64,000 nt of DNA from Rhodococcus sp. CH91. Its GTDB lineage: Bacteria; Actinomycetota; Actinomycetes; Mycobacteriales; Mycobacteriaceae. Shown here piece after piece: positions 8,402 to 16,990 of the stretch; position 1 is the first letter of the stretch; each line of letters opens with the position of its first letter. The position numbers and the translations under genes were made by a program. The notes under the pieces were generated by a model. The model was not told where the DNA came from. It saw only the letters and a list, made by a program, of their open reading frames with translations, and made no database searches. Where the stretch lies: positions 124,001 to 188,000 of the forward strand of contig NZ_JAKFYR010000002.1 in assembly GCF_022554085.1 (NCBI RefSeq), given 5' to 3'.

Positions 8402-9115
8402 TCAGTACGCTGTGGCGTTGTCGACGTGGAAGTGGTAGAGCTGCCGGGCCGAGCCGTACCGGGTGAATTCGGTGGGATCCGCGTCGAAGCCGGCCGCGTC
8501 GAGCAACTCCTGCAGCTCGGCCAGGTGTTCGGAACGCATCTCCTTCTTCACGCAGTCCGCGCCCAGCGAGGCGACGGTGCCCCGCACGTAGATCCGTGCC
8601 TCGTACAGCGAATCACCGAGTGCCTCACCGGCATCGCCGAGGACGACGAGCCGCCCCGCCTGGCCCATGAAGGCGCTCATGTGTCCGACATCGCCACCGA
8701 CGACGATGTCGACGCCCTTCATCGAGATGCCGCAGCGCGCCGCGGCGTTGCCTTCGATCACCAGCAGCCCGCCGTGGGCGGTCGCGCCCGCGGATTGCGA
8801 GGCATCGCCGGTGACGCGGACCGTGCCCGACATCATGTTCTCGGCCACACCCACGCCGGCGTTGCCCTCCACGACGACCCGTGCGTGCTGGTTCATCCCC
8901 GCCGCGTAGTAGCCGACGTGACCTTCGATGTGGACGTCGATCGATCGGTCGAGGCCGCACGCGAGGGCGTGAGCGCCCTGGGGATTGGTGACGTGCGCGC
9001 GAGCCGGTGCTTCCATCGCCTGCAACGCCGCGTTGAGTTCGCGGGCGGTGGTCACGTCGAGGTCGAACGAGGTGGTTGCAGGCGCAGTGGCGGGGGAGAG
9101 TGCGTCGGTGGTCAT
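8402..9115 (-). CDS. glxC: GXGXG-domain glutamate-synthase-like subunit (GlxC / MgsB-like)
   Basis: 237 residues from ATG at 9115 (AACCCGGAGA precedes it); the in-frame sequence further upstream overlaps glxB and is shadow. Residues 60-200 form the beta-helix repeats of the glutamate-synthase C-terminal domain: GHVGYYAAGM, VEGNAGVGVAENMMSG, VTGDASQSAG, IEGNAAARCGISMKG, VGGDVGHMSAFMGQAG. This domain is structural in glutamate synthases; here it is a separate subunit. It lies between glxB and glxD in one operon. Confidence 0.88.
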   Translation of the reverse strand: MTTDALSPATAPATTSFDLDVTTARELNAALQAMEAPARAHVTNPQGAHALACGLDRSIDVHIEGHVGYYAAGMNQHARVVVEGNAGVGVAENMMSGTVRVTGDASQSAGATAHGGLLVIEGNAAARCGISMKGVDIVVGGDVGHMSAFMGQAGRLVVLGDAGEALGDSLYEARIYVRGTVASLGADCVKKEMRSEHLAELQELLDAAGFDADPTEFTRYGSARQLYHFHVDNATAY

Positions 9116-9150
9116 GGTGGTCTCCGGGTTCGGGATGCAGTCGGATGCGG

Positions 9151-10038
9151 TCAGCGGTGCCATACGTAGACCCGTTCCGGCTCGGGTTCGAAGATGTGGG
9201 CGTCCGCGATCCCCGGAAGTCCCGCGAGCGCGCGGAATTCGGATGCCATCGCCACGTACGCGTCGCACTCCGCGACGATCGCGGGCTTGCAGGCGATGGG
9301 GTCTCGGACCACGGCGAACGAATCGGAGGTCGAGACGAGCAGCGTGTAGAAGCCGTCGAATCGCTCCCGGAGCAGGCGTAGCGACTTCTCGAGGTCGGCG
9401 CCCTCGGAGAGATGCTTCGCGACGAATCGGGCACCGACCTCCGTGTCGTTCTCACTGTCGAATCGCACTCCTTCGGCCTCGAGTTCGCGCTTGATCGACA
9501 GGTGATTCGAGAAGGAGCCGTTGTGGACGAGGCACTGGTCGGGCCCGACCGCGAAAGGATGGGATCCCGCTGCGGTGACCGCCGATTCGGTGGCCATGCG
9601 AGTGTGGCCGACCCCCTGCCACCCCGATGTCGCCGGCAGCCCGAAGTGTTCTGCGAGATCACGCGGATCGCCGGTGCCCTTGAGTACGGTCACGTCGTCG
9701 CCGAAGCCGATGACGGTCGCTGCCGGTGCGACCGTGCGCACGGTGTCGGCGAGCAGAGATGCGGGGACCGGCGCGTGCACCACGGTGGTCGGTGCGAGGT
9801 CGATCGTGCTCACGGCGATCCCCAGGGCGTCGCTCAGAGTTCCGGCGAGTTCCGCGGGGGCATCGAGCAGCGAGACGGTCGATTCGCCGGCAGGGGAGAA
9901 GGCCGGGCTGCCGTAGACGGCGACACCCGCCGAGTCGGGACCGCGGTCCACCATCTGCCCGAGCATGCCGGTGAGCAGGGCGCCCAGCCGAGGTTCGAGC
10001 GCGGTGTCCCGCACGTGAAGTCCGACGATTCCGCACAT
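9151..10038 (-). CDS. glxB: Class II glutamine amidotransferase (GlxB / MgsA-like)
   Basis: 295 residues starting MCGIVGLH, so removal of Met exposes the N-terminal nucleophile Cys2. RGPDSAG (32-38), GHTRMATES and VHNGSFSNH are the further class II amidotransferase motifs. It would cleave glutamine (or gamma-glutamylmethylamide in the methylamine route) and pass ammonia or methylamine to the GlxD site. Order on the minus strand is glnT, glxB, glxC, glxD with short gaps, so one transcript is likely. Confidence 0.9.
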   Translation of the reverse strand: MCGIVGLHVRDTALEPRLGALLTGMLGQMVDRGPDSAGVAVYGSPAFSPAGESTVSLLDAPAELAGTLSDALGIAVSTIDLAPTTVVHAPVPASLLADTVRTVAPAATVIGFGDDVTVLKGTGDPRDLAEHFGLPATSGWQGVGHTRMATESAVTAAGSHPFAVGPDQCLVHNGSFSNHLSIKRELEAEGVRFDSENDTEVGARFVAKHLSEGADLEKSLRLLRERFDGFYTLLVSTSDSFAVVRDPIACKPAIVAECDAYVAMASEFRALAGLPGIADAHIFEPEPERVYVWHR

Positions 10039-10062
10039 GGTCGTCTCTCCTGTTCGATGGGT

Positions 10063-11442
10063 TCAGAAAGCGGTCAGGTAGCTGTCGATCTCCCAGGGGG
10101 TCACGGTGTTGTGCCACTGGAAGAACTCCTCCCGCTTGAGGGAGGCGAAATAGTCGGCGACACCCGGACCGGCCGCATCGAGGGCGCCGACGACGACCGG
10201 GTCGGCCTCGAGTGCGTCCATCGCGTGCAGCAGGGTCATCGGCAGGATGTCGGACGATCCGCCGACTCCGGGGGCGCCCGGATCGAGTCGACGTTCGATG
10301 CCGTCGAGTCCGGCGGCGACGGTCGCCGCCGTGGCGAGATAAGGATTCGCGGAACCGTCGCCGCCGCGCAGTTCGACGCGGTTGGAGTCCGGGACACGCA
10401 GGTAGTGGGTCCGGTCGTTGCCGCCGTAGGTGGCGTGGCGGGGCGACCAGGTCGCCCCGGACGAGGTGGTGGTTGCGCCGGTGCGCTTGTAGGAGTTGAC
10501 GGTCGGCGCGATGACACCCTGCAGCGCGCTCGCATGCTCGAGGATGCCTGCGATGAACGCGTACGCGGTCTCGGAGAGGCCGAGCCCTCGGGGGTCCGCG
10601 GCGTCCGGGAATGCCGGTGTCTCCCCGCGCCAGAGCGACAGGTGCATGTGCATCCCGGAACCGGTGCGATCGGCGAAGGGCTTGGGCATGAAGGTGGCCG
10701 TCATGCCGCGCTGTTCCGCGAGGACCGACAGCAGATAACGCAATGTCACCACGCGGTCGGCGGTGGTCAGCGCGTCGGCGTACCGGAAGTTCTGTTCGAA
10801 CTGGCCGTTGCCGTCCTCGTGGTCGTTCGCGTAGTTGCCCCATCCGAGGCGGTTCATCGCCGCCGAGATCGAGGTCAGGTGGTCGTACATGCGGGTCACA
10901 TCGCGGGCGTCGTAGCAGGGCCGGAGCGAGGTGTCGAGACGGTCGGCGGTGTGGAGCGCCCCGTGCTCGTCGCGCTGGACGAGGAAGTACTCGATCTCCG
11001 TACCGACCTTGATCGTCAGGCCCGTGCGTGCGGCCTCGGCGAGGGCACTCTTGAGGATCACGCGGGGCGCGAACGGCCAGGGCTCGCCTTCCACGTGCGG
11101 ATCGCAGTGGACGAGCGCGAGTCCTTCCCGCACGAACGGGATGGGGGTGAACGAGCTCGCATCGGGGACGGCGACGAGATCGGGGTCCTTCGGCACCTGC
11201 CCGATGGTGCCGGCGGCGTAACCGGCGAAACCGACGCCTTCGGTCTGCAGTTCGTCGACGGACTCGACGGGAACGAGCTTGGCGCAGGGCTTTCCGGAGA
11301 GGGTCGTGAAGACCGTGAGGATGAATCGGGTGTCGGTGGATCGGGCGAGCTCGGCGAGGTCGGGGGATTCGGAGGTCGCGGGCGACCGCCCGCTCGTCGA
11401 CTGGAGACGCAACACGGACATGTCGGTGGCTTCCAGCGTCAT
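10063..11442 (-). CDS. glnT: GlnT-type glutamine synthetase / gamma-glutamylmethylamide synthetase homologue
   Basis: 459 residues from ATG at 11442, preceded by GAGGAGTCCCC; in-frame sequence to 11499 crosses the promoter. Glutamine-synthetase superfamily marks are GTEIEYFLV, NHEDGNGQFEQNF, the ATP-site MHMHLSLW, and VELRGGDGSANPYLA. The protein belongs to the GlnT type III branch, which includes gamma-glutamylmethylamide synthetase (glutamate + methylamine + ATP). Family membership does not settle whether ammonia or methylamine is the substrate. It is the first gene of the glx operon, with a GC-poor promoter region directly upstream. Confidence 0.87.
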   Translation of the reverse strand: MTLEATDMSVLRLQSTSGRSPATSESPDLAELARSTDTRFILTVFTTLSGKPCAKLVPVESVDELQTEGVGFAGYAAGTIGQVPKDPDLVAVPDASSFTPIPFVREGLALVHCDPHVEGEPWPFAPRVILKSALAEAARTGLTIKVGTEIEYFLVQRDEHGALHTADRLDTSLRPCYDARDVTRMYDHLTSISAAMNRLGWGNYANDHEDGNGQFEQNFRYADALTTADRVVTLRYLLSVLAEQRGMTATFMPKPFADRTGSGMHMHLSLWRGETPAFPDAADPRGLGLSETAYAFIAGILEHASALQGVIAPTVNSYKRTGATTTSSGATWSPRHATYGGNDRTHYLRVPDSNRVELRGGDGSANPYLATAATVAAGLDGIERRLDPGAPGVGGSSDILPMTLLHAMDALEADPVVVGALDAAGPGVADYFASLKREEFFQWHNTVTPWEIDSYLTAF

Positions 11443-11469
11443 GGGGACTCCTCGGTTTCGACGGCGTAG

Positions 11470-11505
11470 TTTCACTATAGTGTTCAATGTCGAATACAAG
11501 GAAAC
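11470..11505 (-). promoter_or_regulatory. GC-poor promoter/operator region of glnT-glxBCD
   Basis: A local drop in GC just upstream of glnT. On the minus strand a TATAGT -10 candidate lies at 11476-11481, inside the perfect 10-bp palindrome CACTATAGTG (11474-11483). A TTGTAT lies 14 bases upstream, shorter than ideal spacing. A repressor bound to the palindrome would cover the -10; the XRE-cupin regulator is the obvious candidate. Confidence 0.45.
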
Positions 11506-11582
11506 ACAGAGGTCATGACAGGCGTGTTACGCGACAGTGAGATTGTGGTGACGCTTGTGGCGAGCGAGCGGAAGCGCCGACA

Positions 11583-11618
11583 CGACGACGGGGCGACCCG
11601 AAGGCCGCCCCGTCGTCG
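11583..11618 (-). terminator. Strong hairpin terminator after the catabolic operon
   Basis: CGACGACGGGGCG-A-CC, four-base loop, GG-C-CGCCCCGTCGTCG: a 16-bp stem with one mismatch, 17 bases beyond the last stop (11636) of the minus-strand operon. Confidence 0.8.
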
Positions 11619-11635
11619 AGGTGAAGTCGAGCTCG

Positions 11636-12784
11636 TCAGCGAAGCCCGAAAGAGTTCCCGATGATGTCGCGCTGGATCTCGTTGGTGCCGCCGTAGATCG
11701 TGGCGCCCAGGGCGGCGCGAACGTGCTGCACCATGTCGAACTCGGTGGAGTAGCCGTAGCCGCCCATCATCTGCATGCCCTCCAGGGACATGGCTTTGGC
11801 GACCTCCGTGGCCTTGAGCTTGGCCATCGAGGACGCCCGCGCCAGGCCCTGCGGGTCGTCACCGGCGTCGGCGCGGTGAGCGACGTCGTAGACGAGCAGA
11901 CGCGCGCATTCGATCTCCGTCGCGAGATCGGCGATCCGGTGCTTGATCGCCTGGTACGAACCGACCCGACGACCGAACTGGGTGCGCTCGGTGACGAACG
12001 TCAAGGCGTCGTCGAAGGCACGCTCGGCGACGCCGAGCATCTGCGCCGCGAGGATCAATCGTTCGGTGGCGAGACCGGGCATGAGTTGTGCCCAGCCCCG
12101 GCCGATGTCGCCGACCACCGAGTCGGCAGGCAGCACGCAGTCGGCGAAGTAGAGATCGTTGACCTCGGTACCGTTCATGGTGTCGATGCCGTTGATCGCC
12201 AGTCCCGGCGTGTCGGCCGGCACGTGGAACATGGTCAGCCCGTGGTGCTTTTTCTCGCCGCGCTCGGTGCGCGCGACCAGGAGAATGCTGTCCGCTTGAT
12301 GAGCGTTGGTGATCCATGTCTTCTGACCGTTGATCACCCAGCCGTCCGCGGTGCGCTCGGCGCGGCAGCTCAGCGCCGCAACGTCGGAACCGGCTTCCGG
12401 CTCGGACATCGCGATCGACAGCGCCGCGCCCTCCGTGACCCGGGACAGCACCGCGGTCTTGAGATCCTCGTTCGCGAATCTGGTGTAGACGCCCGCCGTG
12501 ATGAGGGTGGTCCCGTGCCACGGGACCGGGGCCATGCCCCGGGCGAGCTCTTCGAGGAGCACACACAGGTCGACGTGATTTCCGCCGGCGCCACCGTACT
12601 CCTCGGGGACATTGATGGCGGCCCAGCCGAGTTCGGCGATCCTCCGGTTGAGTTCGAGGCTGTGTCCTTCCCTGCCGCAGTCGGTGAGCTTGTCGCGTTG
12701 TTCGCGCGTACCCACCTCGCGACGGCAGAACTCGCGGACGGCTGCCGCGAACTCGCGTTGTTCCTCGCTGAGCATCACAGTCAT
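11636..12784 (-). CDS. Acyl-CoA dehydrogenase
   Basis: 382 residues from ATG at 12784 (CAGGAGACTTTC upstream). Family signatures are AMSEPEAGSDVAALSCRA (FAD/substrate loop), WITNAHQADSILLVARTERG and the C-terminal GGYGYSTEFDMVQ...IYGGTNEIQRDIIGNSFGLR. The YEGTNEIQ glutamate position is Gly, so the catalytic base must lie elsewhere, as in isovaleryl- and several FadE-type enzymes. It is the promoter-distal gene of the eight-gene minus-strand operon and would introduce a double bond into an acyl-CoA. Confidence 0.87.
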   Translation of the reverse strand: MTVMLSEEQREFAAAVREFCRREVGTREQRDKLTDCGREGHSLELNRRIAELGWAAINVPEEYGGAGGNHVDLCVLLEELARGMAPVPWHGTTLITAGVYTRFANEDLKTAVLSRVTEGAALSIAMSEPEAGSDVAALSCRAERTADGWVINGQKTWITNAHQADSILLVARTERGEKKHHGLTMFHVPADTPGLAINGIDTMNGTEVNDLYFADCVLPADSVVGDIGRGWAQLMPGLATERLILAAQMLGVAERAFDDALTFVTERTQFGRRVGSYQAIKHRIADLATEIECARLLVYDVAHRADAGDDPQGLARASSMAKLKATEVAKAMSLEGMQMMGGYGYSTEFDMVQHVRAALGATIYGGTNEIQRDIIGNSFGLR

Positions 12785-12815
12785 GAAAGTCTCCTGATCG
12801 TTCGAATGGTGCTGC

Positions 12816-14174
12816 TCAGGCGGGGTCGCCCACACGGACCCGGCCGTCGTGCGACTGGTCGTCGCGGTCCTCGGTCACCGCGTCGGACGTGAAATGGTGC
12901 CGCATGGAGGCCGCGGCAACGAACGAGACGACGGCGGTCACGACGAGAATCGCGGCGAGGGGCCACCAGTGCTTCGACCCGTCGGTCGGGACGAGCGCCG
13001 CTGCGACGAGCGGGGTGGGAGCAGCCCAAGCGACACCCGAGAAGGCGCTGCACAGAGCGACGCCGCTGTAGCGAACCTCGGTGGGGAAGAGATCGGCGGT
13101 CATACTCGAGACCACCGCGTAGGTGGTGGCATGGCCGAGTACGAGTGCTGCCGAGAAGGCGATGATCATCAACCCCATGTTCCCGGTGTCGAACAACGCG
13201 AACAGCGGGAACGCGAAGGCGCCGGTGAACACCACGCCGCCGACGAAGACCGTCCAGGCGGAGAGCCGGTCGCACAGGATGCCCACCCCGACCATCGCGA
13301 ACAGATCGACCGTCGCCGCGACGAGCAGGATCATGAGGGTGTCGCTCTTGGTGAATCCGTGGATGTTCGTCGCCATCGTGAGCATGTATGTGGTGATCAG
13401 GTAGAACAACACGATCACGCTGGCCTGCAGGCCGATACCGGCGAGGACTCGGCTCGGCATCGTGCTCAGGACGGTCGCGATGGGATTCTTCGTGACGGTG
13501 CCGGTCTGCTTGATCTCGGAGAACTCGCTCGATTCCTCGACGCCGAGCCGGATCACGAGGCCGATGAGGACGAGGACGAAACCGGCGAGGAACGGGATTC
13601 GCCATCCCCAGGACATCAGTTGGTCCTCGGGCATCCGGGCGACGAAATACATCACGACGGTGGCGAGCACCAATGCGAGCGGGCTCGCGATCTGCGGCGC
13701 GGAGCCGTAGAAGCGCTCGCGGGTCTTCGGGGCGTTCTCGACACTCATGAGAACTGCACCGCCCCACTCACCGCCGACGGCGACGCCCTGGAGGAAGCGC
13801 AGCGCGGTGAGCATGATCGGCGCCCAGATGCCGATCTGCTCCCAGGTCGGCAGAAGACCGATGAGCCCCGTGGCGGCACCCATCACCGTGAGAGTGGTGA
13901 TCAGGGTTGTGCGCCGCCCCAGGCGGTCTCCGAGATGACCGAAGACGAACGCGCCCACCGGGCGTGCGAGGAAGGCGACACCGAGGGTCGCAAAGGAAGC
14001 GAGGACGCCGACGTTCGACCCCAATTCGGGGAAGAAGATCGTCGAGAAGACGAGCGTCGCGGCTGTGGCGTAGATGAAGAAGTCGAACCACTCGACTGTG
14101 GTACCTACAAGGCTGGCGAGAAACGCCCTTTTCTGTTGCTTGGTTCCGAAACTGGAAGCGGCGTGTGCGGTCAT
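12816..14174 (-). CDS. MFS transporter, metabolite:H+ symporter (MHS) type
   Basis: 452 residues from ATG at 14174, with AAGGGAC upstream. Twelve membrane segments are expected. The N-terminal VGTTVEWFDFFIYATAATLVF and GHLGDRLGRRTTLI, plus FLQGVAVGGEWGGAVLM, are hallmarks of the MHS group (ProP, ShiA, KgtP), which import organic acids, betaines or aromatic acids with protons. It is inside the catabolic operon and probably takes up the acid activated by the ligase at 19182-21596. The polar, charged C-terminal tail is not informative. Confidence 0.88.
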   Translation of the reverse strand: MTAHAASSFGTKQQKRAFLASLVGTTVEWFDFFIYATAATLVFSTIFFPELGSNVGVLASFATLGVAFLARPVGAFVFGHLGDRLGRRTTLITTLTVMGAATGLIGLLPTWEQIGIWAPIMLTALRFLQGVAVGGEWGGAVLMSVENAPKTRERFYGSAPQIASPLALVLATVVMYFVARMPEDQLMSWGWRIPFLAGFVLVLIGLVIRLGVEESSEFSEIKQTGTVTKNPIATVLSTMPSRVLAGIGLQASVIVLFYLITTYMLTMATNIHGFTKSDTLMILLVAATVDLFAMVGVGILCDRLSAWTVFVGGVVFTGAFAFPLFALFDTGNMGLMIIAFSAALVLGHATTYAVVSSMTADLFPTEVRYSGVALCSAFSGVAWAAPTPLVAAALVPTDGSKHWWPLAAILVVTAVVSFVAAASMRHHFTSDAVTEDRDDQSHDGRVRVGDPA

Positions 14175-14248
14175 CTGAGTCCCTTTCGGCGGGAACTGCG
14201 TGTGGGGCGGGGTGATTCCTTCGGTAGAGCCGGGCGGCGGAGTGGCGC

Positions 14249-15043
14249 TCAGAAACTCGCGTGGCCGCCGGAGAGCACACCCAGGGTGTCGATGCGCGTG
14301 TCGAAATCGACGTCGGTGCCTGAAGCCTGCGCACGGACGGAGAGAGTGGTGTCGGGGAGAACGGGGGCTGCGAAGCGTGCGCGGAGTTCCCTCAGTTCCC
14401 ACGGCTCGGCTCCCACGGCGCCGGCGACGGTACGCGCCGCGATACCCAGCGTGCACAGTCCGTGGAGGATGGGACGTTCGAAACCGTAGCCCGACGAGAC
14501 CTCCGGATCGATGTGGACGGGGTGCAGATCGCCGGTGAGTCGGTACAGGGAGGGAAGATTCGCCGCGACATGGACGTCCTCACGGAACTGCGCGTCTGCG
14601 AGATCGACCCGGGGTGACGACGGCGCACGTTCGCCGCCCCAGCCTCCCGATCCCGGCAGGTGGATCGCATACGTCGCGGTGAACTGCTCGCACTCGACCG
14701 CGACGTCGATCGTTGCGGCCGACCCCTTGTCCCACACGTCGGCGATGCGCGCATGCATCTCGAGCTTGCCGGCAGGAGGCAGTGGAGTACGGACCGTCAG
14801 CTGCTGTGCGGCATGCAGCGACTTCAAACGGTCGTAGGCGCCGAGCGAACCGGCGTCCTCCACGGCCCACAGTCCGAGTCCGAGCCCGAAGGTGGGCAGT
14901 ACATGCAGATCCCGCTCGTAGACCAGCGACAGCTGGTCGGGACGGGCACCGACGCACAACGCGTAGAGGATGGCGTCGGATTCGTCGTAGGACACGACGC
15001 GGGTACCGAGATCGTGGCCTTTCAGCGCAGCGACGGCGTTCAC
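14249..15043 (-). CDS. MaoC-like enoyl-CoA hydratase, double hot-dog
   Basis: 264 residues, GTG start at 15043 overlapping the stop of the upstream dehydrogenase by 4 bases. The layout repeats that of the protein at 230-1099, including VYERDLHVLPTFG and RIADVWDKG in the N-terminal half. The hydratase motif at about 170-197 reads GDLHPVHIDP...FERPILHGL: Asp172 and His177 are kept, but His174 replaces the usual asparagine. It may therefore be a hydratase of altered specificity. The neighbour dehydrogenase likely provides its substrate. Confidence 0.83.
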   Translation of the reverse strand: MNAVAALKGHDLGTRVVSYDESDAILYALCVGARPDQLSLVYERDLHVLPTFGLGLGLWAVEDAGSLGAYDRLKSLHAAQQLTVRTPLPPAGKLEMHARIADVWDKGSAATIDVAVECEQFTATYAIHLPGSGGWGGERAPSSPRVDLADAQFREDVHVAANLPSLYRLTGDLHPVHIDPEVSSGYGFERPILHGLCTLGIAARTVAGAVGAEPWELRELRARFAAPVLPDTTLSVRAQASGTDVDFDTRIDTLGVLSGGHASF

Positions 15044-16218
15044 CGGAATGCTCCGATCTTCGTGACGGCCTGCCCGAGGACCAGAGTGTGGACCTCGTTC
15101 GTGCCTTCGTACGTGTAGACGGACTCGAGATTGTTCATGTGGCGGATCACGGGGTACTCCAACGTAATTCCGCTGGCACCGAGCATTCCGCGAGCTTCGC
15201 GAGCCACGTGCAGGGCCTGGGCGACGTTGTCCTTCTTGCCGAAGCTGATCTGGGCCGGTGCGAGGCTGCCGGCATCCTTGAGCTTGCCGAGGTGGATGGC
15301 CAGCAGGTGGGCGCGGTTGACGCGGATCAGCATGTCGGCGAGCTTGCCCTGGGTGAGCTGGAAACCGGCCAGGGGCTTGCCGAACTGGGTGCGCTGCAGG
15401 GTGTAGTCGAGCGCGGCCTCGTAGCAATCGCGCGCCGCGCCGACCGCCCCGAACAGGATTCCGAAGCGGGCCTCGTTGAGGCACGACAGGGGGCCCTTCA
15501 TTCCGACGACGCCGGGCAGCACCGCCTCGGCGGGCAGGCGGACGTTGTCGAGGACGATCTCGGCGGTGATCGAGGCGCGCAGCGACAGCTTCTTCTCGAT
15601 CTTGCGGGCCCGGTAACCCTCGGTCTTGGTGTCGACGACGAAACCGCGGATGCCCTCGTCGGTCTGCGCCCAGATGACGGCCACATCGGCGATGCTGCCG
15701 TTGGTGATCCACATCTTGGTGCCGTTGAGAATCCAGTCGTCACCGTCGCGGCGGGCGGTGGTGCGCATGCTCGACGGGTCGCTGCCCGAATCGGGCTCCG
15801 TCAGGCCGAAGCAGCCGATGGCGTCGCCGGCCGCCATACGCGGCAGCCACTCCTGCTTCTGCTCCTCGGATCCGAACTTCCAGATCGGGAACATCGCCAG
15901 CGAGCCCTGCACGGAGACGAAGCTGCGGGCTCCGCTGTCACCGGCCTCGAGCTCGAGGCAGGCCGAGCCGTATGCGACCGCGCTCATGCCGGCACAACCG
16001 TAGCCGTCGAGATGCATGCCGAGCATGCCGAGTTTGCCGAATTCGAGAGCCATCTCCTTCGGGAACTCGTGGTTCTCGAACCACTCGCCGACATTCGGCT
16101 TGATCTTGTCGTTCACCAGCCGGCGAACCGTGTGGGCGACCATGCGCTCCTCCTCGCTCAGCAGTTGCTCGAGCGCGAGGAAGTCGTGCGGGTCGGGGGT
16201 GAGCGTGGTGTTGGTCAT
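15040..16218 (-). CDS. Acyl-CoA dehydrogenase, glutaryl-CoA-dehydrogenase-like
   Basis: 392 residues. FGLTEPDSGSDPSSMRTTA and MWITNGSIADV are flavin/substrate-loop motifs. The C-terminal TYEGTNEVHTLVLGQAVT is the glutaryl-CoA dehydrogenase pattern, with Glu371 in the catalytic-base position (human Glu370). Glutaryl-type enzymes oxidise and decarboxylate a dicarboxylyl-CoA, but non-decarboxylating relatives exist; the arginine contacting the distal carboxylate was not identified here. It precedes the MaoC gene with a 4-base overlap and follows the crotonase by 31 bases. Confidence 0.85.
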   Translation of the reverse strand: MTNTTLTPDPHDFLALEQLLSEEERMVAHTVRRLVNDKIKPNVGEWFENHEFPKEMALEFGKLGMLGMHLDGYGCAGMSAVAYGSACLELEAGDSGARSFVSVQGSLAMFPIWKFGSEEQKQEWLPRMAAGDAIGCFGLTEPDSGSDPSSMRTTARRDGDDWILNGTKMWITNGSIADVAVIWAQTDEGIRGFVVDTKTEGYRARKIEKKLSLRASITAEIVLDNVRLPAEAVLPGVVGMKGPLSCLNEARFGILFGAVGAARDCYEAALDYTLQRTQFGKPLAGFQLTQGKLADMLIRVNRAHLLAIHLGKLKDAGSLAPAQISFGKKDNVAQALHVAREARGMLGASGITLEYPVIRHMNNLESVYTYEGTNEVHTLVLGQAVTKIGAFR

Positions 16219-16249
16219 GGGCTTCCTTCGGAAGTAGGGTCGGGAGACT

Positions 16250-16990
16250 TCAGGCGCCGTGCCGCGCTGCGGCGGCGCTCACGGCGGCGTGACGATCGGG
16301 ACTGTCCATCGAACGGATTCGCGCTCCTTGCCATTCGACGTCGTCGTAGTGACCGTCGTCGAGCCGATGGAGCAGGGACCGGGTGGCGGCGAGTGCGTCC
16401 CGGGGAAGGCCGGCGAGTCGCTCGGCGAGTGCGAGTCCGTGTTCGCGGGAATCACCGTCGGCCGTGTGCGTGACCAGTCCGCTGCCCAGGGCGTCCGCCG
16501 CGTCGAACCGTTCGGCGAGGACCAGCAGCCGGGTGATCGTCGTGCGGGGGAGCACGGAATGGAGCCGGCGGATCGATTGCGGGTTGTAGAGCAGGCCGAG
16601 CTCGACCGCAGGGACCCGGAACCAGGCCTTCGGCCCGGTGATCCGGACGTCGCAGGAGGTGGCGAGTTCGACGCCCGCGCCGACGCACGGGCCGTCCACG
16701 ACCGCGATCACCGGGACCGCGCTGGTGCGGATCGCCGAGCATGCGCCCTCGAGATCCCGGTCGTAGTCGAGGTCGGCGGATGTGCCGGTCAGGTCTGCGA
16801 AGTCCGCACCGGCGCAGAACACCCGGCCGGAACTCGTCAGCATCACGGCGCGGACGTCCTCCGGGAGATCGGTGAAGACCTGCCGGAGTTCGACGAGCAG
16901 TGCGCGCGACAACGCGTTCCGTCGCTCCGCGCGGTCGAGGATGATCTCGAGGACGCTCCCGTGCCGCCGGAGATCGAGCCCGGCGGTCAC
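16250..16990 (-). CDS. Crotonase-family enoyl-CoA hydratase/isomerase
   Basis: 246 residues from GTG at 16990, which overlaps the amidase stop by 4 bases. The oxyanion-hole segments are present: VFCAGADF at about 57-64 and GPCVGAGVELA at 100-110. The region that normally carries the two acid/base glutamates of true hydratases reads FRVPAVELGLLYNPQSI, not the G.PE..LG..PGAGGTQRL pattern. The reaction may thus be isomerisation, ring opening or thioester hydrolysis, not plain hydration. Operon position suggests work on the same CoA thioester as its neighbours. Confidence 0.83.
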   Translation of the reverse strand: MTAGLDLRRHGSVLEIILDRAERRNALSRALLVELRQVFTDLPEDVRAVMLTSSGRVFCAGADFADLTGTSADLDYDRDLEGACSAIRTSAVPVIAVVDGPCVGAGVELATSCDVRITGPKAWFRVPAVELGLLYNPQSIRRLHSVLPRTTITRLLVLAERFDAADALGSGLVTHTADGDSREHGLALAERLAGLPRDALAATRSLLHRLDDGHYDDVEWQGARIRSMDSPDRHAAVSAAAARHGA